Notes: generated by a model not told the origin, from the sequence alone. Positions 7,945-16,730 are shown, numbered from the stretch's first letter. The stretch: 64,000 nucleotides of DNA from DASSUW01 sp963792385 (GCA_963792385.1 CAWBVZ010000012.1:682001-746000), one strand, 5' to 3'. Program-made: numbers and translations.

Positions 7945-8787
7945 ATGACGGCGATCGTGTTCGCGAGCTGCTGCTCGCTGGCTTGGGGTTTGGCCGACTT
8001 CCTGGCCGGGGTGGAGGCCCGCCGGCGACCGCTGACGACCGTCCTCGCGGTGAGCCAGGCGGCGGCCCTCAGCGCGGCCCTCGTGCTGGCGCTGGCCACC
8101 GCGGAGGCGCTGCCGCCACCGGCCACGCTCCTCCGCGGGCTGTTCGCCGGCGTGCTGCTCATCATCGCGATCGCGTCGTTCTACCGGTCGCTGGCCGAGG
8201 GGATGATGGGCGTCGTCGCTCCGATCATGGCGACGAGTGCGGGCATCCCAGTGCTCGTCGGCCTTGCCGGCGGCGATCGCGTGAGCGAACTGCAGGTCGC
8301 CGGCATCGTGCTGTGCGCGATCGGCGTGGTGCTCGCGACCCGGCAGGCGCCTGCCGTGGACGAGCAGGACCGCACCCGGACGGGCGGAGTGGGCTTCGCG
8401 TTCCTGGGGATGCTCACGTTCGGCTCGTTCCTGGTGCTCTTCGACGACGCATCCGGCGAGGCGCTGCTCTGGAGCGTCGTCAGCACGCGCATGATCGCCG
8501 TGGCGGCGGTGGCCGTTGTCATCGTCGCGACGGCCAGCGTGCCGCGCGTCTCGCGGGCGGAGGTGCCGGGGATCGCCGTCATCGGGCTGCTCGACATCCT
8601 CGGCCTGATCCTGTTCGCGCTGGCCACGGACAGCGGCCTACTGAGCGTCGTCGCAGTGCTGGCGTCGATGTTCCCGGCCGTGACGGTCCTGCTCGCGCGA
8701 ATGTTTCTCGACGAGCGCCTCGCCCGCGTGCAGCAGATCGGCATCGTGGCGGCGCTGGGCGGAGTCGCGGCGCTCGCGGTCGCATGA
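7945..8787 (+). CDS. EamA/DMT-superfamily transporter
   Basis: A 280-residue integral membrane protein with about ten hydrophobic segments arranged as two EamA halves. The end of the first half is visible as FYRSLAEGMMGVVAPIMATS and the second as LASMFPAVTVLLARMFLDER, both typical EamA signatures. DMT proteins move small metabolites, amino acids or drugs across the inner membrane. The start is the ATG at 7945. Its stop overlaps an ATG of the following Lrp/AsnC gene (ATGA), so the pair is probably coupled, a common arrangement for amino-acid exporters and their Lrp-type regulators. The substrate is unknown. Confidence 0.88.
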   Translation: MTAIVFASCCSLAWGLADFLAGVEARRRPLTTVLAVSQAAALSAALVLALATAEALPPPATLLRGLFAGVLLIIAIASFYRSLAEGMMGVVAPIMATSAGIPVLVGLAGGDRVSELQVAGIVLCAIGVVLATRQAPAVDEQDRTRTGGVGFAFLGMLTFGSFLVLFDDASGEALLWSVVSTRMIAVAAVAVVIVATASVPRVSRAEVPGIAVIGLLDILGLILFALATDSGLLSVVAVLASMFPAVTVLLARMFLDERLARVQQIGIVAALGGVAALAVA

Positions 8788-9332
8788 AGCGTGTCCTACA
8801 GTCCGGAGCGATGGCACGATCGCAGCCCCCCGCGCGCGTGGACGGGGACGACGGCGAGTCCTTCTTCGACAAGACGGACCGGAGCATCATCGGCTGCTTG
8901 CGGGAGGACGGGCGCATGTCCCACGCCGACATCGCACGCCGGCTCGGCGCGGCGGAGGCGACTGTCCGGCGGCGGCTTCAGCGCATGCAGACGAGCGGCA
9001 TGCTGCGCGTGGTACCGGTCGTGGACCCCGACTCCGTTGGCATGCAAACGAGTCTGTTCCTCGGGGTCAAGGTCGAGGCCGGGAGTTGGGAGGCCGTCGC
9101 CAAGGCAGTCGCCGCGCTGCCCGAGGTGCGCTACGTGGCCGTCACGACAGGGTCGTTCGACCTGCTCGTCGAGGCGTTCGTGGCGCATCGCGAGCATCTC
9201 GCCGAGTTCGTGCTCGACGCGATCGGGGGTGTTCCGGGCGTCGTGTCGACGGAGACGATGACGGTCCTCCGTGTCGCAAAGTTCGTCTACGAATGGGAAG
9301 TGCCGGAGATCCCGCCACGCGACGGGCCGTGA
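8784..9332 (+). CDS. Lrp/AsnC family transcriptional regulator
   Basis: A 182-residue regulator with an AsnC helix-turn-helix (KTDRSIIGCLREDGRMSHAD, IARRLGAAEATVRRRLQRM) and a C-terminal RAM ligand-binding domain (VAVTTGSFDLLVEAFV). The ATG at 8784 overlaps the EamA stop by four bases; a second ATG at 8811 with GGAG nearby would give a 173-residue protein, and the choice is open. Lrp proteins bind amino acids or related ligands through RAM. It could control the EamA gene, the Rieske operon starting 100 bases downstream, or both; the three AAAGCGC/GCGCTTT elements over that operon's promoter are candidate sites. Confidence 0.88.
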   Translation: MKRVLQSGAMARSQPPARVDGDDGESFFDKTDRSIIGCLREDGRMSHADIARRLGAAEATVRRRLQRMQTSGMLRVVPVVDPDSVGMQTSLFLGVKVEAGSWEAVAKAVAALPEVRYVAVTTGSFDLLVEAFVAHREHLAEFVLDAIGGVPGVVSTETMTVLRVAKFVYEWEVPEIPPRDGP

Positions 9333-9339
9333 GTGACTG

Positions 9340-9378
9340 AAAGCGCTCCTTGACGCGCTTTGCGTGGCGCTTTACCCT
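9340..9378 (+). promoter_or_regulatory. Promoter of the Rieske operon with three GCGCTTT elements
   Basis: TTGACG (9350-9355), a 17-base spacer, then TACCCT (9373-9378) form a sigma-70-like promoter, placing the transcript start near 9385. Three copies of a heptamer overlap it: AAAGCGC at 9340-9346 (inverted), GCGCTTT at 9355-9361 and GCGCTTT at 9367-9373. Such repeats within a promoter suggest a regulator site, plausibly for the Lrp/AsnC protein encoded just upstream. Confidence 0.55.
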
Positions 9379-9433
9379 CACGCACGACAGAATCGTTGCG
9401 GTTACCGACGACCGCCCACTCCGAGGAGAGACG

Positions 9434-10483
9434 ATGAGGAAGACTGCGCCGACGACCGACGAGATCGGGCGGGCGCTCCGGCGCGCGTGGTTCCCCGTCG
9501 CCCGCTCCGTCGACATCGATCGGCCGCAGCCGGCCACCCTCCTCGGCGAGCGGCTCGTCGTGTTCCGCACCGCCGGCGGGCAGGCCTCCGTCACCGCGCG
9601 CCGCTGCGTCCATCGCGGTGGCGACCTCGCGTTGGGCGAGGTCGTCGGCGAGGCGATCGAGTGCCCCTACCACGGCTGGCGATACGACGGCGGGACCGGG
9701 ATCTGCACGCTCGTGCCCTCGCTGGGCGAGGGCGCGCGCATCCCGCCGAACGCGGCCATCGCCCGCTACCCGGTGCAGGAGAAGTACGGCCTGGTGTGGA
9801 CCTGCGTCGGCGATCCGGTCGTCGGGCTTCCCGACCTGCCCGAGATCGATGAGCTGAAGATGAGCTTTCTGGCCGGCGAGGCCGTCGAGACCCCGGCCGG
9901 CCTGCTCGCGTCGATGGAGAACTTCCGGGACGTCGCGCACTTCCCGTTCGTCCACCGGCAGTCGATGGGCGAGGTCCCGCACGAGGTCGAGCGCCTCGAG
10001 GTGCGCTCGGAGGGCTTCGATACCTGGCTGACCCGCGAGTACTCCGCGTCGGCCGGCGCGGCCGGCGTCTACCGCGACCAGGACGGACTCGGCTTCACCT
10101 ACCACGCGGTCGTACCGAGCCTCGCCTCGGCGCGTCTCGACTACGGGCCGGCCGGGCAGCGGATCGTGCTGGAGTGCTTCCAGCCCGAGGGCCCGACGGG
10201 ATGCCGCATCTTCCTCGTCTCAGGGACCGCGGCCGACTACACGGCCTCGTCGGCGGAGGATGCTCTCGCGGCCGAGCTCGGCGTCCTGCATGAGGACAAG
10301 CCGATCCTCGACGCGCTGATGCCGCTCGAGGTGCCGCTCCACGGCGAGGAGCTGGAGGTCTCCGTCCACGCGGACCGCTACACGCTCACGACGCGGCGCT
10401 CGTTCCTGTCGTTCGTGCGACACGCGCTCGAAGGCCCCGAGGGCGATGGTGCCGAGGGCGATCGGATGGCGATCACGGCGTGA
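9434..10483 (+). CDS. Rieske 2Fe-2S non-heme iron oxygenase, oxygenase subunit
   Basis: A 349-residue aromatic-ring-hydroxylase-type oxygenase. The N-terminal Rieske domain has Cys58-x-His60 and Cys77-x2-His80 (ECPYHGW), which bind the 2Fe-2S cluster. The catalytic domain carries ENFRDVAHFPFVH, giving the H-x4-H part of the mononuclear iron facial triad. The length matches the VanA-like demethylase/monooxygenase branch rather than two-subunit dioxygenases. It needs a ferredoxin reductase partner, and none is encoded nearby. The ATG at 9434 has GAGGAGAG immediately upstream; longer starts lack family similarity. It is the first gene of an operon with three SDRs, an APC permease and a creatininase homologue, so it probably opens a catabolic pathway by hydroxylating or dealkylating the substrate. 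Confidence 0.92.
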   Translation: MRKTAPTTDEIGRALRRAWFPVARSVDIDRPQPATLLGERLVVFRTAGGQASVTARRCVHRGGDLALGEVVGEAIECPYHGWRYDGGTGICTLVPSLGEGARIPPNAAIARYPVQEKYGLVWTCVGDPVVGLPDLPEIDELKMSFLAGEAVETPAGLLASMENFRDVAHFPFVHRQSMGEVPHEVERLEVRSEGFDTWLTREYSASAGAAGVYRDQDGLGFTYHAVVPSLASARLDYGPAGQRIVLECFQPEGPTGCRIFLVSGTAADYTASSAEDALAAELGVLHEDKPILDALMPLEVPLHGEELEVSVHADRYTLTTRRSFLSFVRHALEGPEGDGAEGDRMAITA

Positions 10484-11229
10484 GCCCGACCGGCGGCTCG
10501 CAGGTCGTCGCGGTGACGGGGGCGGCCTCGGGCATCGGCTTGGCCGTCGCGCGCAGGTTCGCGCTCGCGGGTGACCGGCTGGCGCTCGGTTACTGGGGGG
10601 ACCGCGGCGAGCTCGACGCCGTCGCCGGTGCCCATCCCGACGGCCCCGGCGCGGTGCAGATCCGTGAGGTCGACGTGCGCGACCGCGCGCAGACGGCCGC
10701 GTTCGTGGCGTCCGCGGAAGCCGCGTTCGATCGCGTCGATGTGCTGGTGACGTGCGCCGGCGTGCACCGCTGGGGGCCGAGCGAGTCGTTCGACTGGGCG
10801 GAGTGGGACGACGTCCTCGCCGTCAACCTCGGCGGCACGTTCGCCTGCATCCGCGCCGCGCTGCCCGGCATGGTCGAGCGCGGGGCGGGCCGGGTCGTCA
10901 CGATCGCCTCCGAGCTGGGGCTCGCCGGCATGGCGGAGAACGCGGCCTACTGCGCCTCCAAGGGCGGTGTGATCGCGCTCACCAAGGCGCTCGCGCGCGA
11001 GTACGCCGCCGCGGGCGTGCTCATCAACTGCGTCGCACCGGGGCCTGTCGTGACGGCGATGCTGACCGCGGCGCCGGAGTACACGGACGGCAGCGGCCTC
11101 GCGGGTCTGCCGATCGGCCGCTACGGAGAACCGGACGAGATCGCACGGGTCATCGAGGCGCTCGCGGGCGATGCGGGCAGCTTCTTCGTCGGCCAGGTCG
11201 TGAGCCCGAACGGGGGCGCAGTGATCTGA
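10480..11229 (+). CDS. SDR family oxidoreductase (first of three)
   Basis: A 249-residue classical short-chain dehydrogenase. The NAD(P) loop is TGAASGIG (residues 13-20), and the catalytic residues are Ser144, Tyr157 and Lys161 (AAYCASKGG). NAAG-type stabilisation appears as TCAG. The C-terminus GQVVSPNGGAVI is typical. The GTG at 10480 overlaps the Rieske stop as GTGA, showing translational coupling. It probably oxidises an alcohol or reduces a ketone formed in the same pathway; the cofactor (NAD or NADP) is not certain from sequence. Confidence 0.92.
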   Translation: MSPTGGSQVVAVTGAASGIGLAVARRFALAGDRLALGYWGDRGELDAVAGAHPDGPGAVQIREVDVRDRAQTAAFVASAEAAFDRVDVLVTCAGVHRWGPSESFDWAEWDDVLAVNLGGTFACIRAALPGMVERGAGRVVTIASELGLAGMAENAAYCASKGGVIALTKALAREYAAAGVLINCVAPGPVVTAMLTAAPEYTDGSGLAGLPIGRYGEPDEIARVIEALAGDAGSFFVGQVVSPNGGAVI

Positions 11230-11268
11230 GCGGCGGGGTCTGAATCGAACCGAGGAGAGGGGATTCTG

Positions 11269-12756
11269 ATGGAAGGACACACGAAGGCGGCAGTGCCGAA
11301 GGACGACTCGCTGACGCTGAAGCGGGAGTTCTCGTTGTGGTCGACGTTCGCGCTCGCGTTCGCGTTCATCTCGCCGATCGTCGCGCTGTACGCGATCTTC
11401 GCGTTCGCGTTCGCCGCAGGCGGGCCTGCGATGTGGTGGGGCTTTTGGATCGTCCTGGCCGGCCAGTTGCTGGTGGCGCTCGTCTTCGCGGAGCTGGCGT
11501 CGAAGTGGCCGTTCGAGGGCAGCGTCTACCAGTGGGCGCGACGCCTGCGGAACGAGACCTACGGCTGGTTCACCGGATGGGCGTACATGTGGACGCTCGC
11601 GATCGCGATGGCTGCGGTCGCGTATGGCGCGGCGGGGTTCTTCCCGATCGTCCTCGACATCGACCCGTTCACGCCCGGCACGCAGCTGGTGGTCGCCATC
11701 GCCCTGATCGCGTTCGTGACGGTGGTCAACACGGCGGGCCGCAGGTGGATGAAGATCTTCGTCGCCGCGAGCATCTGCGCCGAGGTCATCGGCAGCCTGG
11801 GCATCGGCACGGTCCTGCTGTTCTTCCACCACGAGAACCCGGTCTCCTCGCTGTTCAGCAGCGAGGGCGCGGCCTACGGCTCCGGGCCATACGTCTGGAG
11901 CGGGATGCTCGCCGCCATGGCGTTCATCGGCTGGGCGTTCGTGGGCTTCGAGAGCGCCGCGGCGATCTCCGAGGAGGTCGAGGAGCCGCGTCGCGACGTG
12001 CCGAGGGCGATCATTCTCTCCCTCGTCATCGTCGCTGCGGTGGTGATGTACTCCGCGCTCGCCTTGATCCTCGCGATCCCGGACTTCGACGCCGTCATCT
12101 CCGGCGAGGTTGCCGATCCGGTCGCCGCGACGATCGCCGCGCAGCTGGGCGACGGGATCACCCGGCCGCTGTTCGCGCTGTTCATCATCGGCTTCACCGC
12201 CGCGCTGATCGCCCTGCAGGCGGGCTGCTCGCGGGTGATGTGGTCGTTCGCGCGCGATGGCGTGCTTCCCGCCTCCGGCTTCTTGCGCCGCCTCTCCAAG
12301 CACGACCGCCTGCCGATCAACGCCATCGTGGTCGCGGGCCTCATCGCCGCCGCGGTCATGCTGTCGACGCAGTCGCAGGACCTGTACTTGACGCTGGTCA
12401 ACTTCACGACGGGCGGCTTCTACATCGGCTTCGGCCTGCCGGTCTTCGCGGCGCTGGCGGCCCGCATGAGCGGGCGCTTCGAGGCCGGGCCCTGGAACCT
12501 CGGGCGGTGGGGATATCCGGTCACCGTCGGTGCGGCGGTCTGGGTCGCCTTCGAGCTGATCAACATCGCCTGGCCGCGGGCCACCGACCTCCCCTGGTAT
12601 CAGGAGTACGGCGTGATCGTGATGATCGTCGTCATCGGAGCGCTCGGGGTGCTGGCGTACTTGCCCGCACGATCGCGCATCGTCGCCGAGGAGAGCCGCC
12701 TGCGCGCTCGCGAGGGGGAGCAGCGCGACCCCGAGACGCCCGTGGCGGTCGGGTAG
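11269..12756 (+). CDS. APC family amino acid/amine permease
   Basis: A 495-residue inner-membrane transporter with about 12 transmembrane segments. It has the APC hallmarks FALAFAFISPIVALYAIFAF in helix 1 and GFESAAAISEEVEEPRRDVP in the helix 6 region. The family imports amino acids, amines or related compounds. A strong site GGAGAGGGGATTCTG precedes the ATG at 11269, so this gene is independently well translated although it lies inside the operon. The neighbours (Rieske oxygenase, SDRs, creatininase homologue) suggest that it brings in the operon's nitrogen-containing substrate. Confidence 0.92.
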   Translation: MEGHTKAAVPKDDSLTLKREFSLWSTFALAFAFISPIVALYAIFAFAFAAGGPAMWWGFWIVLAGQLLVALVFAELASKWPFEGSVYQWARRLRNETYGWFTGWAYMWTLAIAMAAVAYGAAGFFPIVLDIDPFTPGTQLVVAIALIAFVTVVNTAGRRWMKIFVAASICAEVIGSLGIGTVLLFFHHENPVSSLFSSEGAAYGSGPYVWSGMLAAMAFIGWAFVGFESAAAISEEVEEPRRDVPRAIILSLVIVAAVVMYSALALILAIPDFDAVISGEVADPVAATIAAQLGDGITRPLFALFIIGFTAALIALQAGCSRVMWSFARDGVLPASGFLRRLSKHDRLPINAIVVAGLIAAAVMLSTQSQDLYLTLVNFTTGGFYIGFGLPVFAALAARMSGRFEAGPWNLGRWGYPVTVGAAVWVAFELINIAWPRATDLPWYQEYGVIVMIVVIGALGVLAYLPARSRIVAEESRLRAREGEQRDPETPVAVG

Positions 12757-12760
12757 CGCC

Positions 12761-13522
12761 GTGAGTCCGCCGACCGGTCTGATGGAGGAGATGACGTGGC
12801 CGGAGGTCAAGGCCGCCGCCGATGCGGGCCTGCCGGTCGTGCTTCCCGTGGGCAGCACCGAGCAGCACGGTCCGCACCTGCCGCTGAACACGGACTGCGT
12901 CCTCCCGGTCGGGATCGCGCTGCGCGCCGCCCGCGAGCTGCCGCTGGTGGTCGCGCCGGCGATCCGCTTCGGCGCCCGGTCACGACCCCTGACGGGCGGC
13001 GGCGAAGGGTTCCCGGGGACCGTCTCGCTGAGCGTGACGACGCTTGTCGCCACGCTCGGGGACGTCCTCGACGGCCTGGCCCGTAGCGGCTTCACCCGGA
13101 TCTGCGTGCTGAACTTCCACTACGAGAACGCCGGCGTCTTGTGGGAGGCCACCGACATCGCAGCGCGCCGGCACCCGGACGTGCGTTTCGTCGTCCTCGA
13201 GAGCGCGCTTCCGGAGCTCACCAGCGAGGAGACGGAGGAGATCTTCCACGGCGACTTCCAGGGCTGGGACGTCGAGCACGCCTCGATGGCGGAGACGTCG
13301 ATGATGCTCGTATTCGAGCCGCGCCTGGTCCGTCGCGACCTGATCGCGGATGACCAGGCGGCGCGCCGGCCGGCCTGGGAGGTGATCCCGCCGCGGGCGG
13401 ACACGATCCCCGAGAGCGGCGTCTTCTGGCGGCCCAGCACGAGCAGCGAGGAGGCGGGCGAGCGTCTCGTGGAGATCTGCGTCCGCCAGCTCGTCGACGC
13501 GATCCGCACCGAGCTCACGTGA
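12761..13522 (+). CDS. Creatininase family amidohydrolase with creatininase-type metal site
   Basis: A 253-residue enzyme. The metal ligands known from Pseudomonas creatininase appear at identical spacing and numbering: Glu34, His36 and Asp45 (STEQHGPHLPLNTD), His120 and Glu122 (NFHYEN). A Trp169 and His173 in GWDVEHASMAETS lie where creatininase has its substrate-binding Trp and His. This HYEN version favours cyclic amide or creatinine-like ring hydrolysis over the HGGN version found in most family members, including the homologue at 54684. The GTG at 12761 follows the permease stop by four bases. I infer ring-opening of a cyclic amide or amidine imported by the APC permease. The true substrate is not established. 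Confidence 0.88.
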   Translation: MSPPTGLMEEMTWPEVKAAADAGLPVVLPVGSTEQHGPHLPLNTDCVLPVGIALRAARELPLVVAPAIRFGARSRPLTGGGEGFPGTVSLSVTTLVATLGDVLDGLARSGFTRICVLNFHYENAGVLWEATDIAARRHPDVRFVVLESALPELTSEETEEIFHGDFQGWDVEHASMAETSMMLVFEPRLVRRDLIADDQAARRPAWEVIPPRADTIPESGVFWRPSTSSEEAGERLVEICVRQLVDAIRTELT

Positions 13523-14211
13523 GCCACGAGGCGTGCGCCGTGGTCACGGGAGCCGCGTCCGGCATCGGCCGGGCGTGCGCGGCGCACCTGCGCACGGCCG
13601 GTGTTCTCGTCGCCGGGCTCGACCTGCAGGCATGCGACGGGGTCGACGCCGGGTTCGCGGTCGACGTCGCGGACGCCGACGCCGTCGACGCCGCGCTGGA
13701 CGCGGCCGAGCGCGCGCTCGGCCCGGTCGCCTACGCGGTGACGGCGGCGGGCTACTACGAGCAGCGGCCGCTCGGGAGCATCGGCGCCGATGCCTGGCGG
13801 CGGATGCTCGGCGTCGTCCTGGACGGGACGGCCAACGTGGCCCGCGGCGCGTTCGCGCGGATGCGGGCACGCGGCGCGGGGGAGATCTGCACGATCGGCT
13901 CCGAGCTGGCGCTGTGCGGGGACCCCGACGCGGCCCACTACGCCGCCGCGAAGGGTGCCGTCCACGCGTTCACGAAGAGCCTCGCGCTCGAGGCCGCTCC
14001 GACCGGGGTGCGGGTCAACTGCGTCGCGCCGGGGCCGACGGACACTCCGCTGATGACCGCGGAGATGCGCGATCCCGCCTACGTCTCGAGCCTCGTGCTC
14101 GGCCGGCTTGTCGACCCGGCGGAGGTCGCGGCGACCGTGAGCTTCGTGCTGCTGGGTCGCCACAACCTGATCGGCCAAGTCATCTCGCCGAACGCCGGAG
14201 CCGTCGTATGA
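13519..14211 (+). CDS. SDR family oxidoreductase (second of three)
   Basis: A 230-residue short-chain dehydrogenase with the cofactor loop TGAASGIG (about residues 10-17) and the catalytic Tyr-x3-Lys in AHYAAAKGA, preceded by the serine in TIGSELALCG. The C-terminus GQVISPNAGAVV is close to that of the first SDR, so the two are probably paralogues. The GTG at 13519 overlaps the creatininase stop (GTGA). It is slightly short for the family (usually about 245-255). Substrate unknown. Confidence 0.9.
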   Translation: MSHEACAVVTGAASGIGRACAAHLRTAGVLVAGLDLQACDGVDAGFAVDVADADAVDAALDAAERALGPVAYAVTAAGYYEQRPLGSIGADAWRRMLGVVLDGTANVARGAFARMRARGAGEICTIGSELALCGDPDAAHYAAAKGAVHAFTKSLALEAAPTGVRVNCVAPGPTDTPLMTAEMRDPAYVSSLVLGRLVDPAEVAATVSFVLLGRHNLIGQVISPNAGAVV

Positions 14212-14951
14212 GCGTCGCCCTCGTCACGGGAGCGGGCGGTGCGATCGGCGCGGCCGTCAGCGCGCGGCTCGTGGCAGATGGGCTCTCGGTCGCGGTCAAC
14301 GACGTCGACGCGGCGGCCGCCGGCCGCACCGCGGAGCAGACGGGTGGCACGGCGTTCCCGTTCGACGTCGCGGACTGGCACGGGGCCGCCGCCGCCGTCG
14401 GCTCGATCGAGCGCGAGCTCGGCCCGGTCGACGTGCTCGTGGCCAACCACGCCCACATGACGATGGCGCCCGCCGTCGAGCAACGGGCGGAGGACTGGAA
14501 GAGGACGCTCGAGGTCAACCTGCTGGGCACCGCCGGGCTCGTGGAGCTCCTCGGGCCGCGCATGCGGGCACGCGGCTTCGGGAGGATCGTCGTCGTGGCC
14601 TCGGAGTGGGGCGTGATCGGCTGGGCGAACGCGACGGCGTACGCGGCTTCGAAGGGCGGGCTGATCTCGCTCGTCAAGAGCGCGGCCCGCGCGCTCGGGC
14701 CGTACGGCGTGGCGGTCAACGCCGTCGCCCCCGGCGTCGTCGACACGGCGCAGCTCGAGGTCGACGCGCGCGACGCCGGTGTCAGCCGCGAGGAGATCGT
14801 CCGCCGCTACGGCGCTGAAATCCCGCTCGGACGCGTCGGCGAGCCGGCGGAGATCGCCGCCGTCGTCGCCTTCCTCTGCGGCCCGGAAGCGATCGCGCTG
14901 GTCGGCCAGGTGCTGCAGCCCAACGGCGGGACGACGCGGGCCGGCGTGTGA
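14208..14951 (+). CDS. SDR family oxidoreductase (third of three)
   Basis: A 247-residue short-chain dehydrogenase. The cofactor loop is TGAGGAIG, followed by NDVDAAAAG where an acidic residue in NDVD suggests NAD preference. The usual NAG motif is replaced by VANHAH. The catalytic residues are Ser in VVASEWGVIG and Tyr-x3-Lys in TAYAASKGG. The ATG at 14208 overlaps the previous stop (ATGA). It is the last gene of the operon; twelve bases further on it meets the convergent kinase gene. Three SDRs in one operon imply successive oxidations or stereoisomer inversion by oxidation and reduction. Confidence 0.9.
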   Translation: MSVALVTGAGGAIGAAVSARLVADGLSVAVNDVDAAAAGRTAEQTGGTAFPFDVADWHGAAAAVGSIERELGPVDVLVANHAHMTMAPAVEQRAEDWKRTLEVNLLGTAGLVELLGPRMRARGFGRIVVVASEWGVIGWANATAYAASKGGLISLVKSAARALGPYGVAVNAVAPGVVDTAQLEVDARDAGVSREEIVRRYGAEIPLGRVGEPAEIAAVVAFLCGPEAIALVGQVLQPNGGTTRAGV

Positions 14952-14963
14952 CTCGGCGCCGGG

Positions 14964-16055
14964 TCAGTGGGGGAGGGTGAAGCGAAACGCGCTGCCGCCG
15001 CCTGCGGCGGCGTCGGCCCAGATCCGCCCGCCGTGCGCCTCGACGATGCGGCGGCAGACGGCCAGGCCGATCCCCGCGCCGTCCGTCTCGTCGCTGTCGC
15101 GCGTGAACATCTCGAAGATCCGGCTCGCCTTGCTGGGGTCGACGCCGAGTCCGTTGTCGCGCACCGTCACGACCCATTCCTGGCTGTCGCGAACGGCCGT
15201 GCACTCGACCCGCAGCGGCGCCTCGCCGCGGTACTTCACGGCGTTCCCGAGCAGGTTCTGCAGCACCCGCCGCAGCTGCCGCGGGTCGCCCTCGACTTCG
15301 GGCAGCTCGCCGACTTCGAGCGTCGCCCCGGCGCTCTCCAACGCCGGCCGGAGGTCGTCGGCGACCTCGGCCATCAGCCGGCTCAGCGCGACCGGCTCGG
15401 TGCTCAGCTCACCCGCTCGCGCGTAGACCAGCACGCCTTCGATGAGGTCGCGTGCGCGATCGGTGCTCATCCGGAGCTGGCGCAACACGTCGGCCGGCGG
15501 CGGCTGTTCGGCACGCCGTTCGAGCAGCCCGACGAGCAGCGCGATGCCGGCGATCGGCTCGTTCAAGTCGTGCGCCACGACGTCGGCGAAGCTGCGCAGC
15601 TCGGTCTCCATGCGCCGCTGCGCCGTCACGTCGGTCAGGAAGTTGACCAGCCCGTCTCCGAGCTTGGCCGAGCGCTCCACGAAGGTGCCGAGCATGTAGC
15701 CGTCGCCGAACGGCGTGTCGTACGTGACCTCGTGGACCCACGGCTCGCCCGACTCGCACACCCGCACGTACGCGTCGAAGGCATGACTGTCTCGCATCCG
15801 CGGCAGCGCCTCCAGCAGCGTGTAGCGATCCATCGACCTGGCCGGCAGCCGGAAGGCGCGCAGGATCGAGGGATTGCCGTAGCCGAACGTGAAGTCGACG
15901 ATCCGCCCGTCGGCGTCCCGGACCGCCCACAAGACGCCCACTGCCTCGGGGAAGCCGTGAAACAGCGCACGAAAGCCCTCCGCGCCCGGCGCTCCGAGTA
16001 GGGCGACGAGCTTGGGGTCCTCTCCCCAAGTCTCCGGCTCGACGGCAGCGTCCAC
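14964..16055 (-). CDS. PAS-domain sensor histidine kinase (cytoplasmic)
   Basis: A 363-residue kinase without membrane segments. Residues about 25-150 are PAS-like, ending in the FLTDVTAQRRMETEL linker. The HisKA helix carries the phosphoacceptor His162 in VVAHDLNEPIAGI, a D-L-N-E-P variant common in bacteriophytochrome-like and PAS kinases. The ATPase domain has LQNLLGNAVKYRG, VRDNGLGVD and GAGIGLAVCRRIVEAHGGRI. The start is a GTG at 16053-16055. No response regulator is adjacent, so it may be an orphan kinase. Confidence 0.9.
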   Translation of the reverse strand: MDAAVEPETWGEDPKLVALLGAPGAEGFRALFHGFPEAVGVLWAVRDADGRIVDFTFGYGNPSILRAFRLPARSMDRYTLLEALPRMRDSHAFDAYVRVCESGEPWVHEVTYDTPFGDGYMLGTFVERSAKLGDGLVNFLTDVTAQRRMETELRSFADVVAHDLNEPIAGIALLVGLLERRAEQPPPADVLRQLRMSTDRARDLIEGVLVYARAGELSTEPVALSRLMAEVADDLRPALESAGATLEVGELPEVEGDPRQLRRVLQNLLGNAVKYRGEAPLRVECTAVRDSQEWVVTVRDNGLGVDPSKASRIFEMFTRDSDETDGAGIGLAVCRRIVEAHGGRIWADAAAGGGSAFRFTLPH

Positions 16056-16097
16056 GGCCCGCAGGATACGGCCGCCGCAGAGCTCGCCGTGGCGCCG

Positions 16098-16730
16098 TCA
16101 GGCCGAGCGGCCGCGCGGGTTCAACAGGATTGCGGCGAGCGTCTCGGTGAGCCAGCCGGCGTAGCGATCCGGCGACAGCCCTGCGCCCTCGGTCATCCGC
16201 AGGAAGGTGCTCTCGCTCGCGATCGCGTACAGGCTGTCGGCCGACTCGTGCGCGCCGGCGCGCAACAGGCCGGCATCGTCCAGGCGATCGGCGATCACCC
16301 GGAACGCCGCGCGCAGGTTGCCGTGCGCGCGCTCGCGCAGGGGGCGGAGCTCGGCGTCCATCAGGCTCGCGCTCTCCCCGAGCGCGATGAGCCTCCCGGC
16401 GCGGGCCATGAGCACGGCGTTGGATGCCGCGAGGCGCGGCAGGATCTCCTCCGGTGGCGCCGCGGCGATGGCGTCGAGGCCCTCTGACGGGTTGTCGCGC
16501 GTGGCGCGAACGATCACGGCGTCGAGGAGCGCCGCCTTGTTCGGGAACGTGAGGTAGATCGTCGCCTCCGCCACGCCTGCCGTCTTCGCGACGGCGCGGA
16601 TGCTGGTGCGCGCGTAGCCGTCGCGGACGAACAGCTCCTCGGCGGCGATGCAGATGCGCTCGCGCGTCGTCGCCGCGGCTGCTCGCCGCGAAGAGACGTC
16701 GTACTTGCGCTTGACAGGACGCTCGGACAT
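16098..16730 (-). CDS. TetR family transcriptional regulator
   Basis: A 210-residue TetR-type repressor. The helix-turn-helix is TRERICIAAEELFVRDGYAR, TSIRAVAKTAGVAEATIYLT, FPNKAALLDAV; the long C-terminal domain binds an unknown ligand. It is divergent from the LanB-like gene with only 19 bases between start codons. That gap contains the perfect palindrome TAGAGTG-A-CACTCTA, and the -35 box for the LanB-like gene lies inside the first codons of this gene. Bound repressor would block both directions, so I infer autoregulation and repression of the LanB-like gene. Confidence 0.92.
   Translation of the reverse strand: MSERPVKRKYDVSSRRAAAATTRERICIAAEELFVRDGYARTSIRAVAKTAGVAEATIYLTFPNKAALLDAVIVRATRDNPSEGLDAIAAAPPEEILPRLAASNAVLMARAGRLIALGESASLMDAELRPLRERAHGNLRAAFRVIADRLDDAGLLRAGAHESADSLYAIASESTFLRMTEGAGLSPDRYAGWLTETLAAILLNPRGRSA

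Noticed and set aside
10378..13095. A 905-residue open frame on the minus strand over the Rieske operon
   Set aside because: It is a shadow of well-supported genes on the plus strand. It is rich in Arg, Asp and His without any domain pattern, as expected when antisense frames of GC-rich genes lack stop codons.
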